Positions 48,028 through 55,966 of a stretch of DNA of 64,000 nt are shown here, piece by piece. Each line of letters starts with the position of its first letter. Position 1 is the stretch's first letter. The position numbers were made by a program, and so were the translations under genes. The notes under the pieces were generated by a model. It did not search any database, was not told the DNA's origin, and saw nothing but the letters and a program-made list of their open reading frames with translations. This DNA comes from DASZQY01 sp963843565 (GTDB taxonomy: Bacteria; Pseudomonadota; Alphaproteobacteria; Rhizobiales; Kaistiaceae). The stretch spans positions 62,001-126,000 of the forward strand of contig CAWJKY010000001.1 of the NCBI GenBank assembly GCA_963843565.1. Reading direction: 5' to 3'.

Positions 48028-49083
48028 ATGATCTTTGCAAGCGACAACTGGTCCGGCGCCTCAGAGCAGGTCATCGGCGCGCTGGCCGCGGCAGCCCGGC
48101 GGGGCGGGCCGGCCTACGGCGGCGACGATCTCACCAAGGCGGTCGAGCGGCGCTTCGCGGCGCTTTTCGATCACGAGGTGACGGTTTTCCTGGTGCCGAC
48201 CGGCACGGCGGCGAATGCGCTGGCCGTTTCCGCGTTTGCGCGGCCGGGCGGCATCGTCTTCGCCCACGAGGAAGCCCACATCCGGGTCGACGAGGCGGGG
48301 GCGACGGAGTTCTTTGGCTCCGGGCTGCGAATCCTGCCGCTCAAGGGGAAGACCGGCAAGCTCGTGCCGGAGGTGCTCGCGGAAGGGCTCGCCCGCTACC
48401 CGGAGGAGACCCGGCCGCATCACGGGCAGCCGGCGCTGGTCAGCATCACCCAGTCGAGCGAACTCGGCGCGGTCTACACGCCGGACGACGTGGCGGCGCT
48501 CGCGAAGATCGCGAAGTCGCGGGGCCTGCCGTTCCACATGGATGGCGCGCGCTTCGCCAATGCCGTCGCCGCGCTCGGGGTCCATCCCGCCGATCTCACC
48601 TGGCGGTCCGGAGTCGACGTGCTCTCCTTCGGCGGCACCAAGAACGGCTGCGTGGCTGCCGAAGCGGTGATCTTCTTCAACCGCGACCATGCCCGCGACG
48701 TTCCCTTCGCGCGGCAGCGGGCTGGCCACGGTCTCTCCAAGATCTGGTTCATGGCCGCCCAGTTCGAAGCCTACCTCGCCGAGGGCCACTGGCTGGATCT
48801 CGCCCGCCAGGCCAATGCCAGCGCGGCGCGGCTTGCCCATGCGCTGCGCAAGGCGCCGGGCGCGCGCCTCGTCATCGAGCCGGGGGCGAACGAGATCTTC
48901 GCCGTCCTTGCGAAGACCCTCGACGAGAAACTGAAAGCCGCCGGCGCCGTCTACTATCCCTGGGACGAGAGCGCGTTTGCCGAAGTGTCGCGGCCGACGG
49001 CGGACGAGGTGCTGGTGCGCCTCGTCACGAGCTGGCAGACGACGGCGGACGAGGTCGACCGCTTCGCTGCATTACTCGGCTGA
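48028..49083 (+). CDS. ltaE: Low-specificity threonine aldolase (beta-eliminating lyase family)
   Basis: Splits threonine or allo-threonine to glycine and acetaldehyde with pyridoxal phosphate. The 351-residue protein shows FLVPTGTAANALAVSAFA, the HEEAHIRVDEAG segment, LPFHMDGARFANAVAALG for the PLP aspartate and SFGGTKNGCVAAEAVIFF with the PLP lysine. The ATG at 48028 is the first that gives the family start. Its 3' end overlaps that of the convergent LysR gene by 59 bases. Confidence 0.88.
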   Translation: MIFASDNWSGASEQVIGALAAAARRGGPAYGGDDLTKAVERRFAALFDHEVTVFLVPTGTAANALAVSAFARPGGIVFAHEEAHIRVDEAGATEFFGSGLRILPLKGKTGKLVPEVLAEGLARYPEETRPHHGQPALVSITQSSELGAVYTPDDVAALAKIAKSRGLPFHMDGARFANAVAALGVHPADLTWRSGVDVLSFGGTKNGCVAAEAVIFFNRDHARDVPFARQRAGHGLSKIWFMAAQFEAYLAEGHWLDLARQANASAARLAHALRKAPGARLVIEPGANEIFAVLAKTLDEKLKAAGAVYYPWDESAFAEVSRPTADEVLVRLVTSWQTTADEVDRFAALLG

Positions 49084-49999
49084 TCGGCAGCGGCCACTGG
49101 CGGCTGGCGCCGTCCTTCTTCACGAAATCGACGAAGGCGCGCAGCGGCGCCGGCATCAGCGTGCGGCTCGGGTAGTAGAGCAGGGGACCCGGAAACTCTT
49201 CCCACCATTCGGTCAGGACCGGTACGAGATCGCCAGCCTCGATGGCCGAGGCGACGAACTCGCCGAAGGTGGAAACAATCCCGAGCCCTGCCACGGCCGC
49301 CGCGATTTCCATGTGGACGCTCGAGGCGACCAGCGGTCCGGTGGGGTCAATGCGCACGATCTCGTCGCCGCGGGCGAATTCCCAACTGGCGAGCGCGCCG
49401 CTGGCGAAGCGGTGGCGAATGCAGGCGTGGTTGAGAAGGTCGCGCGGGTGCTCGGGCGTGCCGTGACGGTCGAGATAGGCCCGGGAGGCGGCCGAGGCGA
49501 AGCTCTGCACGCGCGGGCCGATGGGCAGCGCGATCATGTCGCGCTCGATGCGCTCGCCGTAGCGAATGCCGGCGTCGAAGCCTTCCGCGACCATGTCGAC
49601 AAAGGTGTCCTCGCCGCTGACATCGAGCGTGATGCCGGGATGGGCGGCGAGAAAGTCGTTGAAGATGGGCGGCAGGATCGTCGGGGTCAGCCCGCTCGGA
49701 ACGGTGAGGCGGAGGGTTCCGATCGGGCTGTCGCGCAGATCGTTGATGGCGTCGAGCGCGCCGGCGATCGCGGCAAGGGCCGGGTCGAGGCGCTCGAGCA
49801 GCTTCGCGCCCGCTTCGGTCAACGTGACGCTCCGCGTGGTGCGGTTCAGCAGCCGGACGCGCAGCCGCTTTTCGAGCCGCCGGATCGCTTCGCTGAGGGT
49901 CGAGGCCGAGCCGCCGCGCACCTTCGCCGCGCCACGAAAGCTGCGGGCGCGGGCAACGGCGACGAAGGCGTCGAGATCGGAAATGTCGGGCGTGGTCAT
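49025..49999 (-). CDS. LysR-family transcription regulator
   Basis: A 324-residue DNA-binding regulator. The helix-turn-helix is in residues 8-65 (FVAVARARSFRGAAKVRGG, SEAIRRLEKRLRVRLLNRTT), followed by a periplasmic-binding-protein-like effector domain (IGTLRLTVPSG onward) of the CrgA/YafC subgroup. It is transcribed away from the aldo-keto reductase gene, with a 105-base shared gap, and may control it. The stop lies inside the threonine aldolase gene of the other strand. Confidence 0.9.
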   Translation of the reverse strand: MTTPDISDLDAFVAVARARSFRGAAKVRGGSASTLSEAIRRLEKRLRVRLLNRTTRSVTLTEAGAKLLERLDPALAAIAGALDAINDLRDSPIGTLRLTVPSGLTPTILPPIFNDFLAAHPGITLDVSGEDTFVDMVAEGFDAGIRYGERIERDMIALPIGPRVQSFASAASRAYLDRHGTPEHPRDLLNHACIRHRFASGALASWEFARGDEIVRIDPTGPLVASSVHMEIAAAVAGLGIVSTFGEFVASAIEAGDLVPVLTEWWEEFPGPLLYYPSRTLMPAPLRAFVDFVKKDGASRQWPLPISRVMQRSGRPRPPSSASS

Positions 50000-50060
50000 T
50001 GTGCTGATTCCCGCACGGCTCGTTTGGACTGAGCGGGATTATCGCACAAAACCGGCGCCC

Positions 50061-50066
50061 TATAGT
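50061..50066 (+). promoter_or_regulatory. Possible -10 box for aldo-keto reductase gene
   Basis: TATAGT matches the TATAAT box in five of six bases and lies 38 bases before the GTG start in the LysR-reductase divergent gap. A poor -35 (TTATCG) sits 16 bases upstream, as expected for an activator-dependent promoter. Confidence 0.35.
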
Positions 50067-50104
50067 CTCGTCGACCAATGAAAATCATCGGAAGGAGATC
50101 GGCG

Positions 50105-51109
50105 GTGGAACTTCGTCAACTTGGCAAGACAGGTCCCGAGGCTTCGGAGCTCGGCCTCGGGTGTATGGGCATGTCGGGCATGTACGGCCCGGCCGACCGT
50201 GCCGAAAGCATTGCCACGATTCATGCGGCGCTCGATGCCGGCATCAATCTCATCGACACCGGCGACTTCTACGGCATGGGCCACAACGAAATGCTGATCG
50301 CCGAGGCGCTGAAGGAGGTGTCGCGCGAGCGCTACCTCCTCAGCGTCAAGTTCGGCGCGCTGCGCGACCCGGCCGGCGGGTGGGCCGGCTACGATGCGCG
50401 GCCGGGCGCGGTGAAGACGTTCCTCGCCTATTCGCTGAAGCGCCTCGGCGTCGACTACATCGACATCTACCGTCCCGCCCGGCTCGATCCCGATGTGCCC
50501 ATCGAGGAGACGGTGGGCGCGATCGCCGACATGGTGAAGGCCGGCTACGTTCGTCACATCGGCCTGTCGGAAGTCGGCTCGGCCACCATCCGCAAGGCCG
50601 CTGCCGTTCATCCGATCGTCGACCTTCAGATCGAGTACTCGCTGATCTCGCGCGGCATCGAGGACGACATCCTCGCGACCTGCCGCGACCTTGGCGTCGG
50701 CATCACGGCCTACGGGGTCTTGTCGCGCGGCCTGATTGGCGGGACGTGGCGCAAGGGGACGGGGGCGGCGAGCGACTTCCGCAACCATTCGCCGCGGTTT
50801 CAAGGCGAAAACGTCGAGCGCAACCTGGCTCTGGTCGAGGAGCTCAAAAAGGTGGCGGCGCGCAAGAACGCGTCCGTCGCCCGGGTCGCTATTGCCTGGG
50901 TCCTGGCGCAGGGCGACGACATCGTCCCGGTCATCGGCGCGCGGCGCCGCGATCAGCTCAAGGAATCGATCGGCTCGCTCGCTCTGACGCTGTCGGCGGA
51001 CGATCTCGCCGAGATCGAACAGGCGGTGCCCAAGGGGGCCGCGGCCGGCTCGCGCTATCCTACGTTCGCGATGGCGACGCTCGACAGCGAGCGACCCGCC
51101 ACGACCTGA
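50105..51109 (+). CDS. Aldo-keto reductase lacking the catalytic His
   Basis: A 334-residue NADPH-dependent reductase of the AKR fold (AKR13-like). Three of four catalytic residues are present: Asp51 and Tyr56 in DTGDFYG and Lys82 in SVKFG. Where relatives read YYQHRVDP, this protein reads YRPARLDP, so the position of the catalytic His is Ala125. The rest, such as VRHIGLSEVG and AWVLAQGDDIVPVIGARR, is normal. The GTG at 50105, behind AAGGAGATC, is preferred to the ATG at 50078. A LysR gene lies divergent upstream. Confidence 0.85.
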   Translation: MELRQLGKTGPEASELGLGCMGMSGMYGPADRAESIATIHAALDAGINLIDTGDFYGMGHNEMLIAEALKEVSRERYLLSVKFGALRDPAGGWAGYDARPGAVKTFLAYSLKRLGVDYIDIYRPARLDPDVPIEETVGAIADMVKAGYVRHIGLSEVGSATIRKAAAVHPIVDLQIEYSLISRGIEDDILATCRDLGVGITAYGVLSRGLIGGTWRKGTGAASDFRNHSPRFQGENVERNLALVEELKKVAARKNASVARVAIAWVLAQGDDIVPVIGARRRDQLKESIGSLALTLSADDLAEIEQAVPKGAAAGSRYPTFAMATLDSERPATT

Positions 51110-51133
51110 TCACCCGGGCGCTGCCCAAACGAA

Positions 51134-51162
51134 AAGGGCGTCCCCTTTCGGGGGGCGCCCTT
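51134..51162. terminator. Shared hairpin terminator of AKR and Hsp20 genes
   Basis: A 12-bp stem with one G-T pair (51134-51145 with 51151-51162) and a short loop lies between two convergent genes. The minus-strand reading is followed by TTTTCGTTT, so it best ends the Hsp20 transcript; it may also stop the reductase transcript. Confidence 0.8.
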
Positions 51163-51190
51163 CGTCGTCAGGTTGGCCTGCCAGGGGAGG

Positions 51191-51649
51191 TCAGGCGGCG
51201 ACCTGATCGATCTGCTTGGCTTTGGCCTTGCCGTTGCCGATGGCGATCGTGCGCGGCTTCATCGCCTCGGGAATCTCACGGACGAGGTCGATGTGGAGCA
51301 GGCCGTTCTCGAGGGTCGCACCCTTCACCTCGACGTGGTCGGCGAGCTGGAAGCGGCGCTCGAAAGCACGCGAGCCGATGCCGCGATAGAGGAACTCGCC
51401 CTCCTTCTTGGTCTCCTGCTCGGCCTTCTCGCCGGTCACGGTCAGGGTGTTCTCCCTGGCCTCGATCTTCATCTCGGACTCGCCGAAGCCGGCGACCGCC
51501 ATGGTGATGCGGTAGGCGTTCTCGCCGGTCCGCTCGATGTTGTAGGGCGGATAGGTCTGAGGCTCGCCGAGGTTGGAATCGAGCAGGCTGAACAGCCGGT
51601 CGAAGCCGACGGTGGAGCGATAAAACGGGGTGAGATCGAACGTACGCAT
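51191..51649 (-). CDS. Hsp20/IbpA small heat-shock chaperone
   Basis: Holds unfolding proteins during heat stress in the cytosol. The 152-residue protein has the alpha-crystallin domain (about 35-125): YNIERTGENAYRITMAVAGF, then TVTGEKAEQE, FLYRGIGSRAFERRFQLADH and GLLHIDLVREIPE. A basic tail KPRTIAIGNGKAKAK follows. Both control elements expected for alphaproteobacterial Hsp20 genes are visible upstream: a sigma-32 promoter and a ROSE-type hairpin hiding the ribosome site. Confidence 0.94.
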   Translation of the reverse strand: MRTFDLTPFYRSTVGFDRLFSLLDSNLGEPQTYPPYNIERTGENAYRITMAVAGFGESEMKIEARENTLTVTGEKAEQETKKEGEFLYRGIGSRAFERRFQLADHVEVKGATLENGLLHIDLVREIPEAMKPRTIAIGNGKAKAKQIDQVAA

Positions 51650-51656
51650 GATGGTT

Positions 51657-51675
51657 AGTCCTCCTTTGAGCGACT
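51657..51675 (-). promoter_or_regulatory. ROSE-like RNA thermometer hairpin over Hsp20 ribosome site
   Basis: On the minus strand AGUCGCU pairs with AGGACU, with the G of UCGCU bulged, across a six-base loop. UCGCU fits the ROSE anti-Shine-Dalgarno consensus U(U/C)GCU, and its partner AGGA is the ribosome site of the Hsp20 gene. The leader upstream (to about 51747) can form further GC-rich stems, as in ROSE elements. At heat-shock temperature the weak stem should open. Confidence 0.8.
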
Positions 51676-51753
51676 GATTTGAGGGGGAAGCGGGGCCCCG
51701 CCGGTGCGGCCGGGACGGTGCTTCCCGCGGACCCTTTCGGCGCCCGCAGAGAA

Positions 51754-51783
51754 TAGATGGGAACGCCCGTTTTGCGGTTCAAG
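51754..51783 (-). promoter_or_regulatory. Sigma-32 (RpoH) type promoter of Hsp20 gene
   Basis: On the minus strand CTTGAA (51783-51778) and CCCATCTA (51761-51754) are separated by 16 bases, close to the heat-shock consensus CTTGAA and CCCATnTA. Transcription would start near 51747, giving a leader of about 98 bases that contains the ROSE-like hairpin. Confidence 0.75.
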
Positions 51784-52057
51784 ACCCTTTGTTTCCGCCG
51801 TTTCCGCCGTCTTCAGCAAGCTGAACCCGACATGAACGGCGGCTTCGGATCGCGTTCAGTTCGCCCGGCGCATGATCCGCCTCAAGTTGGGCCGGCGCCT
51901 GTTGATTCGCGTTTCGCTGGCCTCTGAGGCAGGCCGTCATCGTATCGCCCCCCTCCGATGTCGGTTCTGGCTGTGCCGGCGGCGCTTTCGGGCGCCGCCG
52001 GTCCTGCTTCTGAGCCCCCGCTTGAGCGCCTCGCGCGCCTCGTCTACTCCACACTCG
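51784..52057. other. Gap before lysophospholipase-like gene
   Basis: Non-coding as far as I can see. A plus-strand frame from 51872 runs into the hydrolase gene, but its first 62 codons are Arg-rich and unlike the family, so they are probably untranslated. Confidence 0.4.
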
Positions 52058-52999
52058 ATGGATCTCTTCGGCATTGAGGGAAATCCGATTCCCGAAGGCG
52101 CGACCATTGGCACGGTCGTCACCGCCGGCGGGGTGCGCCTGCGCTACGCGCTGTGGCAGTCGAACGAGCCGGTCCGCCGGGGAACGATCCTGCTCATGCA
52201 GGGGCGGGCGGAGGCCATCGAGAAGTATTTCGAGGTGGTGGAAGACCTGCGCCGTCGCGGCTTCGCGGTGGCGACGTTCGACTGGCGCGGGCAGGGGGGA
52301 TCCGAGCGTCAGCTGAAGGACCCGAGGAAGGGCCACGTCGATTCGTTCGCCGAATACGACCGCGACCTCGATGCGGTCACCCAGCAGGTGCTGCTGCCCG
52401 ACTGCCGGCCGCCGTATTTCGCGCTCGCCCATTCGACGGGCGCGCTGATCGCGGTCCGCGCCGCGGTCGACGGGCGGGCGCGCTTCGAGCGCATGGTGTT
52501 GGCTTCGCCGCTCATCGCCATCGGCCGGTCGAACCCGCCGGAACCGATCGCCGCGAAGGCCTCGGCGGTGATGACCGCCATTGGCCTTGGCGAAATCAAC
52601 GCCCCCGGCGAGGCGCGCGAAACCATCGCGCGGCTGGCCTTCGAGGGCAATCGGCTGAGCGGCGACGCGGGGCGGTTTGCGCGCAACAAGACGCTGGCGG
52701 TCAAGCTGCCGCAGGTGTTTGTCGAGGGGCCGACGTTCGCCTGGCTGCATGCGGCCTATGGCGCCACCCGCGCCGCCGCCGCGCCGGGGTTTGCCAGCCG
52801 GGTCAAGGTGCCGGCGCTGGTCCTGATCGGCGCGCTCGACAGGCTGGTGTCGGTCGCCGCCGCCGAGCGTTTCGCGACCGGGCTTCGCGCCGGGGCGCAC
52901 GCGATCGTCGCCGGTGCCCAGCACGAGCTGCTGATGGAACGCGACCCGATCCGCGCGCAGTTCTACGCCGCGTTCGACGCCTTCATCCCGGGGTCGTGA
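52058..52999 (+). CDS. Alpha/beta hydrolase, lysophospholipase (PldB)-like
   Basis: A 313-residue hydrolase. The oxyanion region is LLMQGRAEAIEKYFEV, FDWRGQGGSERQ follows, the nucleophile elbow is ALAHSTGALIAVRA (Ser in H-S-T-G), the acid is likely in LIGALDRLVS and the His in GAQHELLMERD, all as in PldB-like lipases and monoacylglycerol lipases. The ATG at 52058 starts family homology but lacks a clear ribosome site, so the start is uncertain. It overlaps the convergent hisN stop by 17 bases. Confidence 0.82.
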   Translation: MDLFGIEGNPIPEGATIGTVVTAGGVRLRYALWQSNEPVRRGTILLMQGRAEAIEKYFEVVEDLRRRGFAVATFDWRGQGGSERQLKDPRKGHVDSFAEYDRDLDAVTQQVLLPDCRPPYFALAHSTGALIAVRAAVDGRARFERMVLASPLIAIGRSNPPEPIAAKASAVMTAIGLGEINAPGEARETIARLAFEGNRLSGDAGRFARNKTLAVKLPQVFVEGPTFAWLHAAYGATRAAAAPGFASRVKVPALVLIGALDRLVSVAAAERFATGLRAGAHAIVAGAQHELLMERDPIRAQFYAAFDAFIPGS

Positions 53000-53771
53000 G
53001 CGTCTCGAGCACGCGCTCGTGCAGGTTCCGGTCGCCCGATGCAACGATGCGCCCGCCGTTTGCCGCCGATCCGCCCTGCCAGTCGGTGACGCGTCCGCCG
53101 GCGCCTTCCACGATCGGGATCAGCGCGACGATGTCGTAGGGCTTCAGGCTGGCCTCGACGACGATATCGACGTGGCCGGCGGCGACCATGCAGTAGCCAT
53201 AGCAATCCGTGCCAAAGCGCGGCATGCGCACCTGCCGCTCGAGGCGATCGTAGGCGCTCCTGTCGTCCCCCTTGAACATCGCCGGGGTGGTCGAGAGGAG
53301 CGTCGCGTCGGAAAGCGCCGCGCATCGCCGCGTCTTCAGCGGCGCGTCGCGCGGCGGCCCCTTGTACCAGGCGCGCTGCCCGTCGCCGGCGAAGCGCTCG
53401 CCGGTGAAGGGTTGCGCCATCATGCCAAGGATGGGCACGCCGTCGCGCTTCAGGCCGATCAGCACCCCCCACAGCGGCAGGCCCGAGATGAACGCGCGCG
53501 TGCCGTCAATCGGATCGAGGACCCAGACGAATTCGGCGTCGGGGCGGTCGTTGCCGAATTCCTCGCCGATGATCCCGTGATTCGGAAATTCCGCTGAAAT
53601 CAGCGCCCGCATGGCTTCCTCGGCGGCGCGGTCGGCGATCGTGACCGGGTCGAAATGGTCGGCGCCCTTGTTTTCCACCGCGGTCGCTGCCCGGAAATGA
53701 GGCATGATCGCCGCAGCGGCCGCGTCAGCCATCCGATCGAGAAACAAGGGAAGCGTATGGGTGTCGGTCAC
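52983..53771 (-). CDS. hisN: Histidinol-phosphatase (IMPase family)
   Basis: Dephosphorylates histidinol phosphate in histidine synthesis. The 262-residue protein has the inositol-monophosphatase metal sites: Glu in GIIGEEFGND, the WVLDPIDGTRAFISGLPLWG block and PYDIVALIPIVEGAGGRVTD. The closeness to HisN rather than SuhB is judged from TRAFISGLPLWG. Downstream neighbour is the hydrolase gene; upstream is the mmgR small RNA on the other strand. Confidence 0.88.
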   Translation of the reverse strand: MTDTHTLPLFLDRMADAAAAAIMPHFRAATAVENKGADHFDPVTIADRAAEEAMRALISAEFPNHGIIGEEFGNDRPDAEFVWVLDPIDGTRAFISGLPLWGVLIGLKRDGVPILGMMAQPFTGERFAGDGQRAWYKGPPRDAPLKTRRCAALSDATLLSTTPAMFKGDDRSAYDRLERQVRMPRFGTDCYGYCMVAAGHVDIVVEASLKPYDIVALIPIVEGAGGRVTDWQGGSAANGGRIVASGDRNLHERVLETLTTPG

Positions 53772-53886
53772 AGCTATGCACCAGACGTTTGGCTATGCCC
53801 AAGCAAGAGGCGGAAACGCATGGAAATCAGGCGCTTCCGGGTGCCCAAGCGCGTCATTCTGTCCGCGAACAAGATTGCATAGCCTC

Positions 53887-53916
53887 TTGATTTTTGTGCG
53901 TTGCACCCTCAATTAT
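53887..53916 (+). promoter_or_regulatory. Likely promoter of the mmgR-like small RNA
   Basis: TTGATT (53887-53892) and AATTAT (53911-53916) form weak -35 and -10 boxes with an 18-base spacer. They would start transcription near 53924, 77 bases before the end of the terminator T-run. Confidence 0.5.
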
Positions 53917-53923
53917 TGCGTTG

Positions 53924-54000
53924 CGGCAGTGATGCCGCATGCCCTCCTTGGGCGTTTCCTCCCTAGACTTAGGCCGTTCGCATCGCGAACGGCCTTTTTT
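53924..54000 (+). ncRNA. mmgR: Small regulatory RNA, mmgR/suhB (alpha-r8) family
   Basis: A strong plus-strand terminator (53972-54000) follows no coding gene, so it must end an RNA. The 77 bases before its end carry the pyrimidine-rich CCCTCCTTGGGCGTTTCCTCCCTAGACTT-type core, here split as CCTCCTTGGGCG and TTTCCTCCCTAGACTT, which I recall from mmgR of Sinorhizobium, also 77 nt long and placed between N-formylglutamate amidohydrolase and hisN/suhB-like genes. In S. meliloti it limits polyhydroxybutyrate storage through Hfq-dependent pairing. The identification is from memory of context and core; a covariance-model hit would settle it. Confidence 0.78.
53972..54000 (+). terminator. Rho-independent terminator of small RNA
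   Basis: A perfect 10-bp stem, GGCCGTTCGC with GCGAACGGCC, three-base loop and six T residues, followed by CTTT. Confidence 0.95.
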
Positions 54001-54023
54001 CTTTGGGGCGCGCTGCGGAGTGC

Positions 54024-54914
54024 TTATTCCGCCGCCTCGCGGGGCAGGAGGAAGCCCTGGTCGAAGGCGGCGATCAGCTTCTGCATCATCGCGGCAAGGT
54101 CCGCCTTCAGGGTTTCGAAGCGCGCGGTCGGCGCCAGGCTGCGCTCGTCCATGTAGAGGGCGCGGTTGAACTCGATCTGCACGGCGTGGAGGCCGCGCGC
54201 CGGCTGGCCGTAGTGCTCGGTGATGAAGCCGCCGGCGTAGGGCTTGTTGCGGCCCACCGAATAGCCCATGGCGCCCAGAACGCCGGCGATGAGGCCGGTC
54301 ACGTCGGTGGAACAGCTCGTGCCATAGCGGTCGCCGAGTACGATGTCGGGGCGCGTCCGACCGGCCATGCCACGTACGGTCGAAGGCATCGAGTGGCAGT
54401 CGATGAGCACCGCCACGCCGAAGGTGGCGCGGGTTTGCAGAACTAGTTCGCGCAGCGCCCGGTGGTAGGGCTTGTAGAGGCCGTCGATGCGGGCCAGCGC
54501 GTCCTGCACGTTGAGGGGCCCGTGGTAGATTTCCTCGCTCTCCGAGACGACGCGGGCGATCGTGCCGAGCCCGCCGGCAACCCGCACCGAGCGGACGTTG
54601 GCGTAGGTCGGCAGGCTGCCCGCGAACATCTTGGGGTCGAGCTCGTAGGGCTCGCGGTTCACGTCGAGCCAGGCGCGCGGGAAATTCGCCTTGAGCAGCG
54701 GGGCGCCCAGGGCGGCCGCGTTGGCGAACAACTCGTCGATGTAGGAATCCTCCGAGCGGCGGATGGCCTGCTTGTCGAGACGCGAGGCTGCCAGGAAGGC
54801 CTCGGGGTAGCACGAGCCGCTGTGCGGCGAGTTGAGGACCACCGGCAGGCGCTGTTGGCGCGGGCTCGCGATCTCGAAGGAGGGTTTGCCCTGAAAGGTG
54901 TCTGGCCCGAACAT
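54024..54914 (-). CDS. N-formylglutamate amidohydrolase
   Basis: Releases formate from N-formylglutamate or similar N-formyl amino acids. The 296-residue protein has VVLNSPHSGSCYPEAFLAAS, VDVNREPYELDP-like LDVNREPYELDPKMF, AVLIDCHSMPS and GGFITEHYGQPARGLHAVQIEFNR, which carry the zinc-binding His and Glu residues of the family. The ATG at 54914 begins homology. No hut genes adjoin, so a histidine-degradation role is not implied. It is divergent from cpdR across 164 bases. Confidence 0.9.
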   Translation of the reverse strand: MFGPDTFQGKPSFEIASPRQQRLPVVLNSPHSGSCYPEAFLAASRLDKQAIRRSEDSYIDELFANAAALGAPLLKANFPRAWLDVNREPYELDPKMFAGSLPTYANVRSVRVAGGLGTIARVVSESEEIYHGPLNVQDALARIDGLYKPYHRALRELVLQTRATFGVAVLIDCHSMPSTVRGMAGRTRPDIVLGDRYGTSCSTDVTGLIAGVLGAMGYSVGRNKPYAGGFITEHYGQPARGLHAVQIEFNRALYMDERSLAPTARFETLKADLAAMMQKLIAAFDQGFLLPREAAE

Positions 54915-55078
54915 GAAGGAAAGCGCTACCTCGGCGAACTGCCCCTCAGGATGGTGCCAACAACCGGGGGACCTGTCCACTGGACGAATCGCTGCATATC
55001 CACGGCTATTCACCCGGTCTTTACTCGGGTAAGAGTGGAGTTCGACCGCATTTCCGCGAGGGGCACCGGGACAAGGGC

Positions 55079-55462
55079 ATGGCACGAATTCTGCTCGCCG
55101 AAGACGACGCCGACATGCGGCGCTTTCTCGTCAAGGCGCTGCAAAACGCCGGCCATGATGTCGTCTCCTTCGACAACGGGCGCGGGGCCTACGAACGCAT
55201 GTGCGAGGAGCCGTTTACCCTGCTCCTCACCGATATCGTGATGCCCGAGATGGACGGCATCGAACTCGCCCGCCGGGCGACGGAACTCGATCCGGATCTG
55301 CGCGTGATGTTCATCACCGGCTTCGCGGCGGTGGCGCTCAACCCGGATTCCAACGCCCCCAAGGACGCCAAGGTGCTCTCGAAGCCGTTCCACCTGAAGG
55401 ATCTGGTGAACGAGGTCGAGAAACTGCTCGCCTCGCAGAAGCGACACTCGCCGAACGTGTAG
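55079..55462 (+). CDS. cpdR: CpdR-like single-domain response regulator
   Basis: A 127-residue receiver-only regulator. Acidic residues Asp9 and Asp10, phosphoacceptor Asp52 in LLTDIVMPEMDG and the lysine in VLSKPFHLKDLV are in place. FITGFAAVALNPDSNAPKDA is the CpdR hallmark. In Caulobacter and rhizobia unphosphorylated CpdR brings ClpXP to the pole to degrade cell-cycle proteins such as CtrA. Adjacency to N-formylglutamate amidohydrolase is the same as in rhizobia. Confidence 0.93.
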   Translation: MARILLAEDDADMRRFLVKALQNAGHDVVSFDNGRGAYERMCEEPFTLLLTDIVMPEMDGIELARRATELDPDLRVMFITGFAAVALNPDSNAPKDAKVLSKPFHLKDLVNEVEKLLASQKRHSPNV

Positions 55463-55785
55463 GCCTGGCTGAACGGGCGGTTCAACCCCGGTTGGCCCAA
55501 CGCGACCGGTGAATCGGCGTTGGGCAGCATCGAGACCGGTCCCTCGGTGGTGATGCCGGGGCCTGGCGGGGGCGGCGGACAGCCGGTCACCGCCCTGCGT
55601 TGCACGTACGAGCCTGCGGTTGGCGGCTATCCGGCTGTGACCATCTCGGCGACCCGTACCCGGTAGCCAGGTATCCTGCGGCTGTCGGCCCGAAGCTGCG
55701 ATGTCGGGGACAGCCGCTTGAATAGCCTTCCCGGGCGCTGCTATACCCCGCCTTGTCCTTCCGCCGCCGGTCACCGGCGGCCGGC
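55463..55785. other. Gap between cpdR and tRNA-Val
   Basis: A 323-base gap with no gene. An 8-bp stem (CCCAACGC at 55496-55503, GCGTTGGG at 55517-55524) lacks a T-run but may end cpdR transcription. A near-perfect palindrome CCGCCGGT-C-ACCGGCGG (55764-55780) ends five bases before the tRNA. Confidence 0.45.
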
Positions 55786-55860
55786 GGGCGCGTAGCTCAG
55801 CGGTAGAGCACTGCGTCGACATCGCAGGGGTCACAGGTTCAATCCCTGTCGCGCCCACCA
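55786..55860 (+). tRNA. tRNA-Val (anticodon GAC)
   Basis: A 75-base cloverleaf: acceptor GGGCGCG pairs with CGCGCCC, D-arm GCTCAGCGGTAGAGC, anticodon stem CTGCG/CGCAG with loop TCGACAT (anticodon GAC at 55818-55820), T-arm ACAGGTTCAATCCCTGT, and encoded CCA. Reads GUC. A tyrosine integrase gene begins 107 bases beyond, so its 3' end is the probable attachment site of the island to the right. Confidence 0.97.
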
Positions 55861-55966
55861 CTCTCTAAGCCTTTGGTTTGTCTGAAAAAGCGCCTTTGAA
55901 AGGGGCGCCGCGAAAGTCGTTGGATTCCTCAGTTGCCACACGCTGGCCACAACGCGAGGACCGACG

